24,106 bases of DNA. It comes from Ovoidimarina sp050299695. Its GTDB lineage: Bacteria; Pseudomonadota; Alphaproteobacteria; Rhodobacterales; Rhodobacteraceae. Positions 13,622-21,239 of this stretch are shown here, piece after piece. The DNA is taken from assembly GCA_050299695.1 (NCBI GenBank), contig JBNKWI010000052.1, positions 1-24,106 on the forward strand. Reading direction: 5' to 3'. The position numbers and the translations under genes are program-made. The notes below the pieces were generated by a model, which did not search any database, was not told the DNA's origin, and worked only from the letters and a program-made list of their open reading frames with translations. Within the stretch, counting starts at the first letter, position 1. Every line of letters starts with the position of its first letter.

Positions 13622-14086
13622 TCAGTTCCCACTGCCCTCGCCGAGGAGGCTGCCGGCATCGAAGCGGCCGAGGTTGCCGAAGGCCTGACGCAGGAAGCCG
13701 ACGCCCTTGGTGTTCTCGGTGGTCACCCGTCGCGAGAGCGGGACGATGCGACCGCGTTCGAGGCCGAAGAGCTCGATATTCGTCACCACGCCCGAGGGGC
13801 TGAAGCTGATCGCCAGCACCTGGCGGTCGATCTCTTCGGGCGCCTGGTAGGCGAAGGTGCGGAAGCGCGACCGGACATAGTACCAGCCCGAGCTGTCGGT
13901 GATGCCGGAGACGCCGGGGCGGCCGACGGACGAGGCGACGGTTTCGCGGGTATCGACGCCGGGGAGGATATTGGCGAGATCCTCTTCGGGCGGGATGTAG
14001 CCGTGGTTCCGGTAGGTCGCCGAGCAGCCCGCGACGAGGAGGCAGAGGAGCGCCGGGGCCAGCCGCAGCCAGATCGCCTTTGCCAT
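13622..14086 (-). CDS. bamE: BamE/SmpA/OmlA-like outer membrane lipoprotein
   Basis: The 154-aa precursor has a short basic N terminus, a hydrophobic stretch and the lipobox LVAGC with Cys21, so it should be lipidated and, without Asp at +2, sorted to the outer membrane. The mature N-terminal part (NHGYIPPEEDLANILPGVDT, 28-47) followed by RETVASSVGRPG matches the SmpA/OmlA domain, and GWYYVRSRF (68-76) is the second strand motif. BamE supports the BAM complex that inserts beta-barrel proteins. The C-terminal extension beyond about residue 110 is longer than in E. coli BamE. The ATG at 14086 was chosen over the GTG at 14092 because AAGGGG lies 5-6 bases upstream. It is divergent from the DUF177 gene, as in other alphaproteobacteria. 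Confidence 0.85.
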   Translation of the reverse strand: MAKAIWLRLAPALLCLLVAGCSATYRNHGYIPPEEDLANILPGVDTRETVASSVGRPGVSGITDSSGWYYVRSRFRTFAYQAPEEIDRQVLAISFSPSGVVTNIELFGLERGRIVPLSRRVTTENTKGVGFLRQAFGNLGRFDAGSLLGEGSGN

Positions 14087-14122
14087 TCTCACCCCTTGCC
14101 AATCGCACGCTTCGGTGTTCGG

Positions 14123-14150
14123 CTTATAGCACCGCGCCTTGGCGGTTCAA
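14123..14150 (-). promoter_or_regulatory. Sigma-70-type promoter of the BamE-like gene
   Basis: On the minus strand TTGAAC (14150-14145) and TATAAG (14128-14123) are 16 bases apart, about 37 bases upstream of the start codon. The -10 box matches five of six consensus bases. It sits directly beside the DUF177 start, so the divergent promoters must be close or overlap. Confidence 0.65.
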
Positions 14151-14152
14151 GA

Positions 14153-14713
14153 ATGGAACACCCGATGGCGAAGAGCGACAGCCCGACGAGGATCCGCGTG
14201 GCAGACCTTCCGGCGGGGCGCGCCCTGCCCTTTTCCTTGGTGCCGGATCCGGTCACGCTGGGCGCGCTGGCGGCCGAACTGAGGCTGAATGCGCTCAGGA
14301 AGGTGCGGTTCGAGGGGCGGCTCGAACCCGTGGGCCGCGGCGATTGGCGGCTGGTGGCGGAGCTGGGCGCGACCATGGTGCAGCCCTGCGTGGTGACGCT
14401 GATGCCGGTGACGACGCGGGTGGAGGAAGCGGTGGAGCGGCACTACCTGGCCGATCCCCCACCAGTCCAGGCGGGCGAGGCGGAGATGCCCGAGGACGAG
14501 GCGGCGGAGGCCTTGCCGGAGGCGATCGACCTAGAAGCGGTGCTGGCCGAGGCGCTGGCCCTGGCGGTACCGGCCTATCCGCGCGCCGAGGGCGCCGCGC
14601 TGGAGGAGACCCGGTTCGCGGAGCCGGGCGTGGCGCCGATGTCGGACGAGGAGGCGAAGCCGTTTGCGGGGCTCGCCGCCTTGAAGGACAAGCTCGGCGG
14701 CGACGAGGAATAA
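14153..14713 (+). CDS. DUF177 (YceD-type) protein
   Basis: The 186-aa acidic protein belongs to the DUF177 family, which in many bacteria is encoded directly before rpmF, as here. Its N-terminal RIRVADLPAGRALPFSLVPD, the central VRFEGRLEPVGRGDWRLVAE and the strand MVQPCVVTLMPVTTRVEEAV are typical. The CxxC pair of some members is reduced to one Cys. YceD has been linked to 23S rRNA accumulation in plants and bacteria, and the rpmF context supports a ribosome-biogenesis role. ATG codons at 14153 and 14165 are both possible and neither has a strong ribosome-binding site; the longer version is given. The C terminus (FAGLAALKDKLGG) is also characteristic of alphaproteobacterial members. Confidence 0.82.
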   Translation: MEHPMAKSDSPTRIRVADLPAGRALPFSLVPDPVTLGALAAELRLNALRKVRFEGRLEPVGRGDWRLVAELGATMVQPCVVTLMPVTTRVEEAVERHYLADPPPVQAGEAEMPEDEAAEALPEAIDLEAVLAEALALAVPAYPRAEGAALEETRFAEPGVAPMSDEEAKPFAGLAALKDKLGGDEE

Positions 14714-14775
14714 GGGGCCAGAATCGGCGGCCGGCCCCCCTGCCCCGATCCTGCAACACTTGCCGGAGAAAAGCC

Positions 14776-14803
14776 TTGCGTGCGTGTGGAATCGCAGTAT
14801 GTT
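14776..14803 (+). promoter_or_regulatory. Putative promoter of the rpmF-plsX-fabH unit
   Basis: TTGCGT (14776-14781) and TATGTT (14798-14803) are 16 bases apart. They would give a leader of about 100 bases before rpmF. Confidence 0.4.
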
Positions 14804-14834
14804 CCGCGCCTCGCTCCGAATGAGAGATTGCACT

Positions 14835-14893
14835 CGGGCCACGCGGTGGCGTATCAGGCCCGTGAACACGTGAACCAGGGGGGATGGCCCCCC
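14835..14893 (+). promoter_or_regulatory. Structured rpmF leader with two hairpins
   Basis: CGGGCC (14835-14840) pairs with GGCCCG (14857-14862), and a CCAC/GTGG helix can form inside it. A second hairpin GGGGGG-ATGG-CCCCCC (14878-14893) follows, 20 bases before the rpmF start. Such structures could regulate L32 synthesis by attenuation or translational feedback; there is no direct evidence. Confidence 0.4.
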
Positions 14894-14913
14894 ACGAGAT
14901 CCGAGGTTGAGAC

Positions 14914-15123
14914 ATGGCCGTCCCGCAGAACCGCGTCACCCGCTCGCGCCGCAACATGCGCCGCGCGCACGATTCGCTCGTTGCCGGCAACCCCGCCGAA
15001 TGCCCGAACTGTGGCGAGCTGAAGCGCCCGCATCACGTCTGCGGCGCCTGCGGCCACTATGACGACCGCGAGATCGTGGCGCAGGCCGACGAGATCGACC
15101 TCGACGACGAAGACGCGGCGTAA
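14914..15123 (+). CDS. rpmF: 50S ribosomal protein L32
   Basis: The 69-aa basic protein has the universal L32 start MAVPQNRVTRSRRNMRRAHD and a zinc ribbon formed by CPNCG (31-35) and CGACG (43-47), that is, a C+ paralogue. It is a structural protein of the large subunit. The C terminus is extended and acidic (DEIDLDDEDAA), as often seen in Rhodobacterales. The gene sits 30 bases upstream of plsX; the rpmF-plsX-fabH order, conserved from E. coli to alphaproteobacteria, couples ribosome and membrane lipid synthesis. Confidence 0.97.
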   Translation: MAVPQNRVTRSRRNMRRAHDSLVAGNPAECPNCGELKRPHHVCGACGHYDDREIVAQADEIDLDDEDAA

Positions 15124-15153
15124 GCGCCGCCCGATCGAGGGCTCGAGGCGCCC

Positions 15154-16248
15154 ATGCCAGACACGAGAGCGCCTGAAGCCGGAAAGATCGTGATTTCGGT
15201 CGACGCCATGGGCGGCGACAAGGGGCCGGCAGCCGTGGTTGCCGGCCTTGCCAAGTCCGCCGCCAAGAATCCCGACATCCGCTTCATCCTGCATGGCGCC
15301 AGGCAGGTGCTGGCGCCGCTTGTCGAGCGCCGGCGGCTGGGCGGGATCTGCGAGATCCGCGACGTGCCGGGCACCGTCCGGATGGACGAGAAGCCGCGCG
15401 ACGTCCTGAAGCGCGGCCAGGACACCTCGATGTGGTCGGCGCTGGAGGCGGTGAAGACCGGCGAGGCGCAGGCCTGCGTCTCTTGCGGCAATACCGGCGC
15501 GCTGATGCTCCTGTCGGTGATGCGGCTGAGGAAGATCGAGGGCGTGAGCCGCCCGGCGATCGCCTGTCTCTGGCCGTCGCGGAACCCCGGCGGGTTCAAC
15601 GTGATGCTCGACGTAGGCGCCGACATCAAGGCGGATGCCCGTGACCTGGTGCAATACGCGCTGATGGGGATGTCCTACGCGAGGAACGGGCTCGGGCTGG
15701 AGCACCCGCGGGTGGGGATCCTCAACCTGGGGACCGAGGAGCACAAGGGCCGGGCCGAGCTCAAGGAAGCTCATGACATGGTCGCCGAGATGGCGCCCAA
15801 TGCCGGGTTCGACTTCGTGGGCTTCGTCGAGGGCGGGGATATTCCCTCGGACCGGGTCGACGTGATCGTCACCGACGGGTTCACCGGGAACATCGCGCTC
15901 AAGACCGGCGAGGGCACCGCCTCGCTCATTCGCGACTTCCTGCGCGAGGCGTTCAGCGCGACGCCGCTCTCCCGGATCGCGGCGCTCCTGGCGATCACCT
16001 CGCTGCGCCGCCTGTCGAAGCGGATCGACCCGCGCCGGGTGAATGGCGGCGTGTTCCTCGGCCTCAACGGCACCGTGGTCAAATCGCACGGCTCGGCGGA
16101 CGCCACCGGCGTCGCCGCGGCGATCAAGCTCGCGTCCACGCTCGCGAAGTCACGCTTCGCCGAGCGCCTCGCGGCGCGGGTTGCATCGGTTCCGGCGGCA
16201 AGCCAAGATGCGCTCCACGCAGAGGATGAGAGCGGACAAAAACAATGA
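15154..16248 (+). CDS. plsX: Phosphate acyltransferase PlsX
   Basis: The 364-aa protein converts acyl-ACP to acyl-phosphate, the donor used by PlsY in the first step of phospholipid synthesis. It is a peripheral, cytoplasmic-face enzyme. The conserved N-terminal SVDAMGGDKGP (15-25), SCGNTGALM (109-117), the NPGGFNVMLDVGA region (144-156), GTEEHKGRAELKEA (193-206) and VTDGFTGNIALKTGEG (239-254) are all present, so it appears intact. The C terminus carries a short variable tail. Its stop codon overlaps the fabH start by four bases (ATGA, 16245-16248), indicating translational coupling of the two genes. Confidence 0.97.
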   Translation: MPDTRAPEAGKIVISVDAMGGDKGPAAVVAGLAKSAAKNPDIRFILHGARQVLAPLVERRRLGGICEIRDVPGTVRMDEKPRDVLKRGQDTSMWSALEAVKTGEAQACVSCGNTGALMLLSVMRLRKIEGVSRPAIACLWPSRNPGGFNVMLDVGADIKADARDLVQYALMGMSYARNGLGLEHPRVGILNLGTEEHKGRAELKEAHDMVAEMAPNAGFDFVGFVEGGDIPSDRVDVIVTDGFTGNIALKTGEGTASLIRDFLREAFSATPLSRIAALLAITSLRRLSKRIDPRRVNGGVFLGLNGTVVKSHGSADATGVAAAIKLASTLAKSRFAERLAARVASVPAASQDALHAEDESGQKQ

Positions 16249-17216
16249 CAACGCGCGCCGTTGTGCGGGGAGTGGGACACTACCTCCCCGAGCGGGTAGT
16301 TCCGAACGCCGAATTCGAAAAGTCCATCGACACGTCGGATGAATGGATCCGCTCGCGCTCGGGGATCGAGCGCCGGCACTTCGCCGCGGAGGGCGAAACC
16401 ACGTCGCAGATGGCCGCGAAGGCCACACGCGCGGCGCTCGACATGGCCGGGCTGACGGCGGCCGAGATCGACGCCGTGATCGTCGCCACTTCCACCGCCG
16501 ACCTGACCTTCCCCTCGGCCGCGACCATGGTGCAGGACGCGCTGGGGATGGAGCAGGGCTTCGCTTTCGACGTGCAGGCGGTCTGCGCGGGTTTCGTCTT
16601 CGCGCTGTCGAACGCCAACGCGATGATCGTCTCGGGCCAGGCGCGGCGAGTCGTGGTGATCGGCGCCGAGACCTTCAGCCGGATCCTCGACTGGACCGAC
16701 CGGGCGACCTGCGTCCTGTTCGGCGACGGCGCAGGCGCCGTGGTGCTGGAGGCCGCGGAGGGCAACGGGACCAATGCCGATCGCGGCATCCTTTCGGTGG
16801 ATCTCCACTCGGACGGGCGGCATCGCGATATCCTCTATGTCGATGGCGGCGTCTCGACCGGCACCACCGGGCATCTGCGGATGGAGGGGCGCGAGGTGTT
16901 CCGCCATGCGGTCGAGAAGCTCGCGGAAACCGCGCATACCGCGCTCGGGAAGATCGGGCTTTCCGGCGAGGACGTGGACTGGATCGTGCCGCACCAGGCC
17001 AATCTGAGGATCATCAAGGCCACCGCGCAGAAGATGGGCGTGCCGATGGAGCGCGTGGTGGTGACGGTGCAGGATCACGGCAACACCTCGGCCGCCTCGA
17101 TTCCCCTTGCCCTGTCTGTCGGCAAGGCGCGCGGCCAGATCAAGGAAGGCGACCTTGTCGTCACCGAGGCGATCGGCGGCGGCCTCGCCTGGGGCTCGGT
17201 GGTGATCCGCTGGTAG
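16245..17216 (+). CDS. fabH: Beta-ketoacyl-ACP synthase III
   Basis: The 323-aa condensing enzyme starts type II fatty acid synthesis by joining acetyl-CoA to malonyl-ACP. The full Cys-His-Asn triad is visible: Cys114 in QAVCAGFVFAL, His250 in VPHQANLRI and Asn280 in HGNTSAASIP. The N-terminal thiolase-fold signature IDTSDEWIRSRSGIERRH (28-45) and the C-terminal GGGLAWGSVVIRW are standard, and the length is normal. It is coupled to plsX by an ATGA overlap. The next gene, ihfA, has its own promoter in the 92-base gap. Confidence 0.97.
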   Translation: MTTRAVVRGVGHYLPERVVPNAEFEKSIDTSDEWIRSRSGIERRHFAAEGETTSQMAAKATRAALDMAGLTAAEIDAVIVATSTADLTFPSAATMVQDALGMEQGFAFDVQAVCAGFVFALSNANAMIVSGQARRVVVIGAETFSRILDWTDRATCVLFGDGAGAVVLEAAEGNGTNADRGILSVDLHSDGRHRDILYVDGGVSTGTTGHLRMEGREVFRHAVEKLAETAHTALGKIGLSGEDVDWIVPHQANLRIIKATAQKMGVPMERVVVTVQDHGNTSAASIPLALSVGKARGQIKEGDLVVTEAIGGGLAWGSVVIRW

Positions 17217-17249
17217 GCCCTCTCAAGACTGCCCGGCAAGTGGTTGATA

Positions 17250-17279
17250 TTGACTCGGAAAAATCCCCGGCCCTATGGT
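17250..17279 (+). promoter_or_regulatory. Promoter of ihfA
   Basis: TTGACT (17250-17255) is followed after 17-18 bases by CTATGGT (17273-17279). This lies about 30 bases upstream of the ihfA start codon. The -35 matches five of six consensus bases. Confidence 0.6.
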
Positions 17280-17308
17280 GGCGAAACCGGCCTGGAGGGG
17301 ACAGAGGG

Positions 17309-17611
17309 ATGAGCGAGAAGACTCTGACGAGGATGGATCTGAGCGAGGCGGTCTTCCGGGCCGTCGGGCTTTCCCGAAACGAGAGCGCCCAGCTTGTGGA
17401 AAGCGTGCTGCAGCACATGTCGGATGCGCTCGCAACCGGCGAACAAGTCAAGATTTCTTCCTTCGGAACCTTCAGCGTCCGCGACAAGGCCGCCCGGGTC
17501 GGACGCAACCCGAAGACCGGCGAGGAAGTCCCGATCCATCCGCGGCGGGTCCTGACCTTCCGCCCGTCGCATCTGATGAAGGATCGCGTGGCGGCGGGCA
17601 ACAAGCGATAG
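17309..17611 (+). CDS. ihfA: Integration host factor subunit alpha
   Basis: The 100-aa HU/IHF-family protein forms a heterodimer with IhfB that bends DNA sharply at specific sites and assists transcription, replication and recombination. The start MSEKTLTRMDLSEAVF, the arm signature SSFGTFSVRDKAARVGRNPKTG (50-71) and the intercalating proline within GEEVPIHPRRVLTFRPSH are typical of the alpha subunit. The ATG at 17309 was chosen for the GAGGG immediately upstream. It is followed after 4 bases by the MerR-type regulator gene, the usual alphaproteobacterial arrangement. Confidence 0.95.
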   Translation: MSEKTLTRMDLSEAVFRAVGLSRNESAQLVESVLQHMSDALATGEQVKISSFGTFSVRDKAARVGRNPKTGEEVPIHPRRVLTFRPSHLMKDRVAAGNKR

Positions 17612-17615
17612 GCCG

Positions 17616-18395
17616 ATGGACAAATCCCCGGACGCGTTCCGGACGATCTCCGAAGTTGCCGAATGGCTCGATATTCCCACGCATGTGTTGCGATTCTGGG
17701 AGAGCCGATTCGCGCAGATCAAGCCGGTGAAGCGCGCCGGCGGGCGGCGGTATTACCGGCCCGCGGACATGCGGCTGATCGGGGGGATCAAGCGCCTGCT
17801 CCATGACGAGGGCATGACGATCCGCGGCGTGCAGAAGCTGTTGCGCGAAGAGGGCGTGAAGCACGTCCAGGGCTATTCGCAGCCGCTCGAGCACGAGGCC
17901 GAAAACAGTATCGAGATGCCGGCGGCGGCGCTGGACCGGGCGGAGGACGAGATGTCCCTGCCCTTCCTGCCATCGGGCCGCCGCGCGGAGGTGATGCAGG
18001 AGGCGGAGGAGGTGCCGCTCGCGCCCGAAGAGCTGGCGGATGCAGCCTGGGCCGAGGAGAGCGCGGCGCCGGAGGAGGCGACCGTGGCGGAGCCCGCGGC
18101 GCCGGTGGTTTCGTTCGGTTCGGTGCGGCGCCAGGAACAGGCCACGTTCGAGGGGTTCGACGAGGCGCCGGATCCCGAAGCGGAGCCGGAGCCGGAGCCC
18201 GAACCGGCCCCGCCCGCCCCGCTTCTCGCCGATGTGCCCGAGACCGATCCCGAGGACGAGTCCGATGCCCATGCCGCGTCCCCGGGTGCCGCGGCGCGGC
18301 TCCTGCTGCTCGACCGGTCGATGCTGGTGCGCGATCCGATCCGGATCGAGCAGGTGGTGGCGGCCTTGCGGGCGGTCCGCGACCGTTCCGCCTGA
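17616..18395 (+). CDS. MerR family transcriptional regulator with acidic C-terminal tail
   Basis: The 259-aa protein begins with a MerR winged-helix domain (about residues 9-80): FRTISEVAEWLDIPTHVLRF, then RRYYRPADMRLIGGIKRLL and GMTIRGVQKLL. There are no sensor cysteines after the dimerisation region, so a metal-sensing role is not indicated. The rest is low-complexity, rich in Ala, Glu and Pro (for example EAEPEPEPEPAPPAP near 188-202), and ends in a short helical segment (SMLVRDPIRIEQVVAALRAV). This ihfA-adjacent regulator is widespread in alphaproteobacteria, but I know of no firmly established target. It is probably co-transcribed with ihfA. Confidence 0.88.
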   Translation: MDKSPDAFRTISEVAEWLDIPTHVLRFWESRFAQIKPVKRAGGRRYYRPADMRLIGGIKRLLHDEGMTIRGVQKLLREEGVKHVQGYSQPLEHEAENSIEMPAAALDRAEDEMSLPFLPSGRRAEVMQEAEEVPLAPEELADAAWAEESAAPEEATVAEPAAPVVSFGSVRRQEQATFEGFDEAPDPEAEPEPEPEPAPPAPLLADVPETDPEDESDAHAASPGAAARLLLLDRSMLVRDPIRIEQVVAALRAVRDRSA

Positions 18396-18413
18396 TTTCG
18401 CCGGTTTCGCCCC

Positions 18414-18441
18414 TTGTCCCTGCCGGGAATTTCAGTAAGTA
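18414..18441 (+). promoter_or_regulatory. Putative promoter of tRNA-Pro
   Basis: TTGTCC (18414-18419) and TAAGTA (18436-18441) are 16 bases apart, ending 10 bases before the mature tRNA 5' end. Confidence 0.45.
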
Positions 18442-18451
18442 GGGGCGGCGT

Positions 18452-18528
18452 CGGGCTATGGCGCAGCCTGGTAGCGCGTCCGTCTGGGGGACGGAAGGTC
18501 GCAGGTTCAAGTCCTGCTAGCCCGACCA
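18452..18528 (+). tRNA. tRNA-Pro (anticodon GGG)
   Basis: A 77-base cloverleaf. The acceptor stem CGGGCTA/TAGCCCG (18452-18458 with 18518-18524) is perfect and starts with the C1-G72 pair typical of bacterial proline tRNA. The anticodon loop CTGGGGG has GGG at 18486-18488, reading CCC/CCU. The T arm GCAGG-TTCAAGT-CCTGC and an encoded CCA (18526-18528) complete it. Confidence 0.96.
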
Positions 18529-18534
18529 ACACCG

Positions 18535-18568
18535 AACGCCCCGGTCCTCTGACCGCGGGCGTTTTGTC
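18535..18568 (+). terminator. Intrinsic terminator after tRNA-Pro
   Basis: AACGCCC-CGGTC (18535-18546), loop CTCT, GACCG-C-GGGCGTT (18551-18563) form a long stem with one bulged C. It is followed by TTGTCTT, giving an interrupted T-tract on the plus strand. It ends the tRNA transcript just before the dcd ribosome-binding site. Confidence 0.8.
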
Positions 18569-18583
18569 TTGAAGGGGGCCGCC

Positions 18584-19657
18584 ATGTCCGGAGTTCTGCC
18601 GTCCCAGGCGCTGGAAGCGCTGGCCGAAGCGGGCGCGATCGCGGCCGACCTGCCGCTCGCCCAGGGGCAGATCCAGCCCGCCTCGCTCGACCTGCGGCTG
18701 GGGACCCGCGCCTACCGGGTGCGGGCGAGTTTCCTCGCGGGGCGCGGTGCCCGGGTGGCCGACCGGCTGGCCGAGTTCACCATGCACGAGATCGACCTGA
18801 CGGCTGGCGCGGTGCTGGAGAAGGGCTGCGTCTACGTAGTGCCCTTGATGGAGCGACTGGCGCTGCCCGGGGGCGTGCAGGCGGTGGCGAATGCCAAGAG
18901 CTCGACCGGGCGGCTCGACCTTCTGACGCGGCTGATCACCGATGGCGGGACGGAATTCGACCGGATCCGACCGGGATATGCCGGGCCGCTCTATGCCGAG
19001 ATCTGTCCGCGCTCCTTCTCGGTGCTGGTGCGGCCGGGGATGCGGCTGAACCAGGTGCGGTTTCGCGAGGGCGAAGCGATGCTGGACGATGCGGCATTGG
19101 CGGCGTTGCACGCGGCGAGCCCCCTTGTGAGCGGCGAGGCGGTGATTTCGGAGGGCCTGGGCTTTTCCGTCGACCTGAAGCCCCGGACAGGCGACCTGGT
19201 GGGCTACCGCGCCAAACCCCATGCCGGGGTTATCGATCTCGACCGGATCGGCGCCTACGATCCGGCGGAGTTCTGGGAGGAAGTCCGGACCACCACGGGG
19301 CGGATCATCCTGGATCCCGGCGCGTTCTACATCCTGGTGAGCCGCGAGGCGGTGACGATTCCGCCCGACCATGCCGCCGAGATGGCGCCCTACATGGCGA
19401 TGGTGGGCGAGTTCCGGGTGCACTACGCGGGCTTCTTCGATCCGGGCTTCGGCTGGGCCGAGGCCGGTGGTGCCGGATCGCGCGGGGTTCTGGAAGTGCG
19501 CTGCCACGAGGCGCCGTTCGTGCTGGAGCACGGACAGATCGTCGGAAGGCTGGTCTACGAGCGGATGGCGGAACGGCCGGAAACGCTCTACGGCGCCGGG
19601 ATCGCGTCGAACTACCAGGGCCAGGGGCTCAAGCTTTCCAAGCACTTCCGCGGGTAA
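18584..19657 (+). CDS. dcd: 2'-deoxycytidine 5'-triphosphate deaminase, duplicated-domain type
   Basis: The 357-aa protein is the long alphaproteobacterial form of dCTP deaminase, nearly twice the length of E. coli Dcd. It contains two dUTPase-like beta-barrel modules. The N-terminal module shows QIQPASLDLRLGTRAYRV (29-46), ANAKSSTGRLDLLTR (105-119) and GYAGPLYAEICPRSFSVLVR, which contains the catalytic Glu region. The second module has TGDLVGYRAKPHAGVIDLD, HYAGFFDPGFGW and the nucleotide-capping C-terminal tail NYQGQGLKLSKHF. It deaminates dCTP to dUTP for thymidylate synthesis. ATG 18584 has AAGGGGG upstream; the TTG at 18569 lies within the terminator area. It is convergent with the PAS-protein gene across only 39 bases. 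Confidence 0.92.
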   Translation: MSGVLPSQALEALAEAGAIAADLPLAQGQIQPASLDLRLGTRAYRVRASFLAGRGARVADRLAEFTMHEIDLTAGAVLEKGCVYVVPLMERLALPGGVQAVANAKSSTGRLDLLTRLITDGGTEFDRIRPGYAGPLYAEICPRSFSVLVRPGMRLNQVRFREGEAMLDDAALAALHAASPLVSGEAVISEGLGFSVDLKPRTGDLVGYRAKPHAGVIDLDRIGAYDPAEFWEEVRTTTGRIILDPGAFYILVSREAVTIPPDHAAEMAPYMAMVGEFRVHYAGFFDPGFGWAEAGGAGSRGVLEVRCHEAPFVLEHGQIVGRLVYERMAERPETLYGAGIASNYQGQGLKLSKHFRG

Positions 19658-19696
19658 GCTGACGCGGTCGAAGGTTTTTTCGGACCCGCTTTCACG

Positions 19697-20659
19697 TCAG
19701 TGAATCGGGCGGGTACCGAACGGTGGGAAGGTTAGCGCGAAACCGGCGCCCGAGAAGCCTTCGGGCAGAGGCTCGCCGCCCAGATGGCCGATGAGCGCGG
19801 CGAGTTCGCCCGTCGGGGCGACTTCCCGCTGCAGGCGGTCGCCGATGCTGCGCGCGATCAGCCGCCAGCTGCCGCTCTTGTCGCTCCAGACCACGACGCG
19901 GATCGTGTCGCGCCCGGCGGTGCGGTCGGGTTCGGACAGGAGCACCCAGAGCGTCTCGTGCAGGACCAGGGTCACCGAGGGCGCCGCGAAGAGCGGGATC
20001 GACGTTTCATCGGCGCAGAACTCGATCCGGTCGCCGCTGAGTCCGCCGCGCTGGCGAAACCGCCGCACGAGGGTTCCGAGGAGCGCTTGGAAAGTGAGCC
20101 CGCCCGCCTCCGCAGCGGTTTCGTAGAGCACCTCCTCGACCGCGCAGAGCCGTTCGACGCGGTGGCGGAGACCGCTGCCCGAGGCGCCGCGCAGGACCGA
20201 ATCGAGGAGCAGCGTGCGGTCGGACCCGGCCGCGGACAGGACCGGCACGGGTGCGGCGGTGACGGGGTGCCGCTGGGTGTCGGGCAACCTGTCCCGGCTG
20301 CGCGGCAGCCCCGGCTCGGCGCCGGTTTCGCCGACCAGGAGCACATGGGTCAGCCGGCCGCTCGAATCGGCGAGACCGCGGGCGCGGAACTGCACGGTCT
20401 GGCCGGCATGGGGGCCGCGGCGGATCCTGCCGCTGTAGCTGGTCCAGAAGCTGTGCGCGGCCAGCGCGGCGATTGGCAGGGTCTCCGCGCCGAAGAGTTC
20501 CAGGTAGTCGGCGAAGGTGGCGCCCTGGCCCGCGTTGGCAGAGATCCCGAACATCGCCTCGGCGGCGCGGTTGAGGGCGCGGATCCTGCCGTCCGGCCCC
20601 ACCGAGAAGGTCGGCGCACCAGGCGGCGCGCTGGTCTTGCGGTGCGTCGGGACCGTCAT
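19697..20659 (-). CDS. PAS domain protein with degenerate HWE/HisKA_2-like kinase region
   Basis: The 320-aa soluble protein has an N-terminal PAS domain (about 15-110: FSVGPDGRIRALNRAAEAMF, then a domain end THVLLVGET). After a Pro/Arg-rich linker comes a region (165-312) whose layout recalls HWE/HisKA_2 histidine kinases: a helical LRHRVERLCAVEEVLYETA, then VTLVLHETLWVLLSE at the place of the N-box, and FSGAGFALTFPP at the place of the last ATPase strand. The key N-box Asn is absent, and no clear phospho-acceptor His motif is seen, so it is probably not an active kinase. It overlaps the preceding gene by four bases (ATGA, 20656-20659), showing translational coupling. The kinase relationship is inference from pattern, not a database match. 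Confidence 0.75.
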   Translation of the reverse strand: MTVPTHRKTSAPPGAPTFSVGPDGRIRALNRAAEAMFGISANAGQGATFADYLELFGAETLPIAALAAHSFWTSYSGRIRRGPHAGQTVQFRARGLADSSGRLTHVLLVGETGAEPGLPRSRDRLPDTQRHPVTAAPVPVLSAAGSDRTLLLDSVLRGASGSGLRHRVERLCAVEEVLYETAAEAGGLTFQALLGTLVRRFRQRGGLSGDRIEFCADETSIPLFAAPSVTLVLHETLWVLLSEPDRTAGRDTIRVVVWSDKSGSWRLIARSIGDRLQREVAPTGELAALIGHLGGEPLPEGFSGAGFALTFPPFGTRPIH

Positions 20660-21234
20660 CGGCCGGAGCTTCCGGCGCCGGTCGGGCGACCGATCGTCTC
20701 GGGGGCCCGGGAGGCGTAGTATTCGTGGTGGCCCCCCCGCGCCCGGACCGGCCCGCCCGGCGCCGGATTCAGATATGCCACGATCCGGCAATGCCCGTCG
20801 CCGCGGGCGATGGTCCTTTCCAGGTCGATCCGCGCGTAGCCGAGATTGTCGGCCGCGATCCGGCCGATGAAGGTGGAGGTGAGCATGCAGAGCTGCGGAC
20901 GGCCGATCACGATGCGTCCGAACGGGCAGCGGTGGCCGTCGAGCACAATGCGGTCGGTCGTTGCCTCGAGGATCTCGAGCTCGCCGTCGACCGCGGTGTG
21001 GATCTCCACCATGGCCGCCGCGACCTGGCGCGGATCGAGCCGCTCGGCGCCGTGGGCGTCGCGATAGTTCCGGTCGAGCCAGCGCCCGATCGACATCCCG
21101 GCGCGCGCGATGATGCCTTCCGCGCCTTCGGGGCCGACGACTTCCTCGAGCAGCCCCATCACTTCAATCAGAAAGCGGCGCAAGAACCTGTCCCGGTCGA
21201 ACGCGCCGCCGGCCTTTTGGCCAGACTCCGTCAT
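20656..21234 (-). CDS. Small sensor protein resembling methanogen output domain 1 / V4R-type proteins
   Basis: The 192-aa protein starts with a helical part (FDRDRFLRRFLIEVMGLLEE) and continues into an alpha/beta domain with VDGELEILEATTDRIVLDGH, RCPFGRIVIGRPQLCMLTST, IGRIAADNLGYARIDLERTI and GDGHCRIVAYL. This pattern of three cysteines (Cys103, Cys116, Cys149) resembles proteins annotated as methanogen output domain 1, which are related to V4R ligand-binding domains. The cysteines could bind a metal or cofactor; this is inference. The ATG at 21234 has a strong GGGAGGGG site. It lies 88 bases downstream of scpB on the same strand and overlaps the PAS gene by four bases, so the two products probably work together. 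Confidence 0.75.
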   Translation of the reverse strand: MTESGQKAGGAFDRDRFLRRFLIEVMGLLEEVVGPEGAEGIIARAGMSIGRWLDRNYRDAHGAERLDPRQVAAAMVEIHTAVDGELEILEATTDRIVLDGHRCPFGRIVIGRPQLCMLTSTFIGRIAADNLGYARIDLERTIARGDGHCRIVAYLNPAPGGPVRARGGHHEYYASRAPETIGRPTGAGSSGR

Positions 21235-21239
21235 GGATC

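Noticed and set aside
19784..20719. 311-codon plus-strand frame
   Set aside because: It is antisense to the PAS-protein gene and lacks recognisable domains or a ribosome-binding site.
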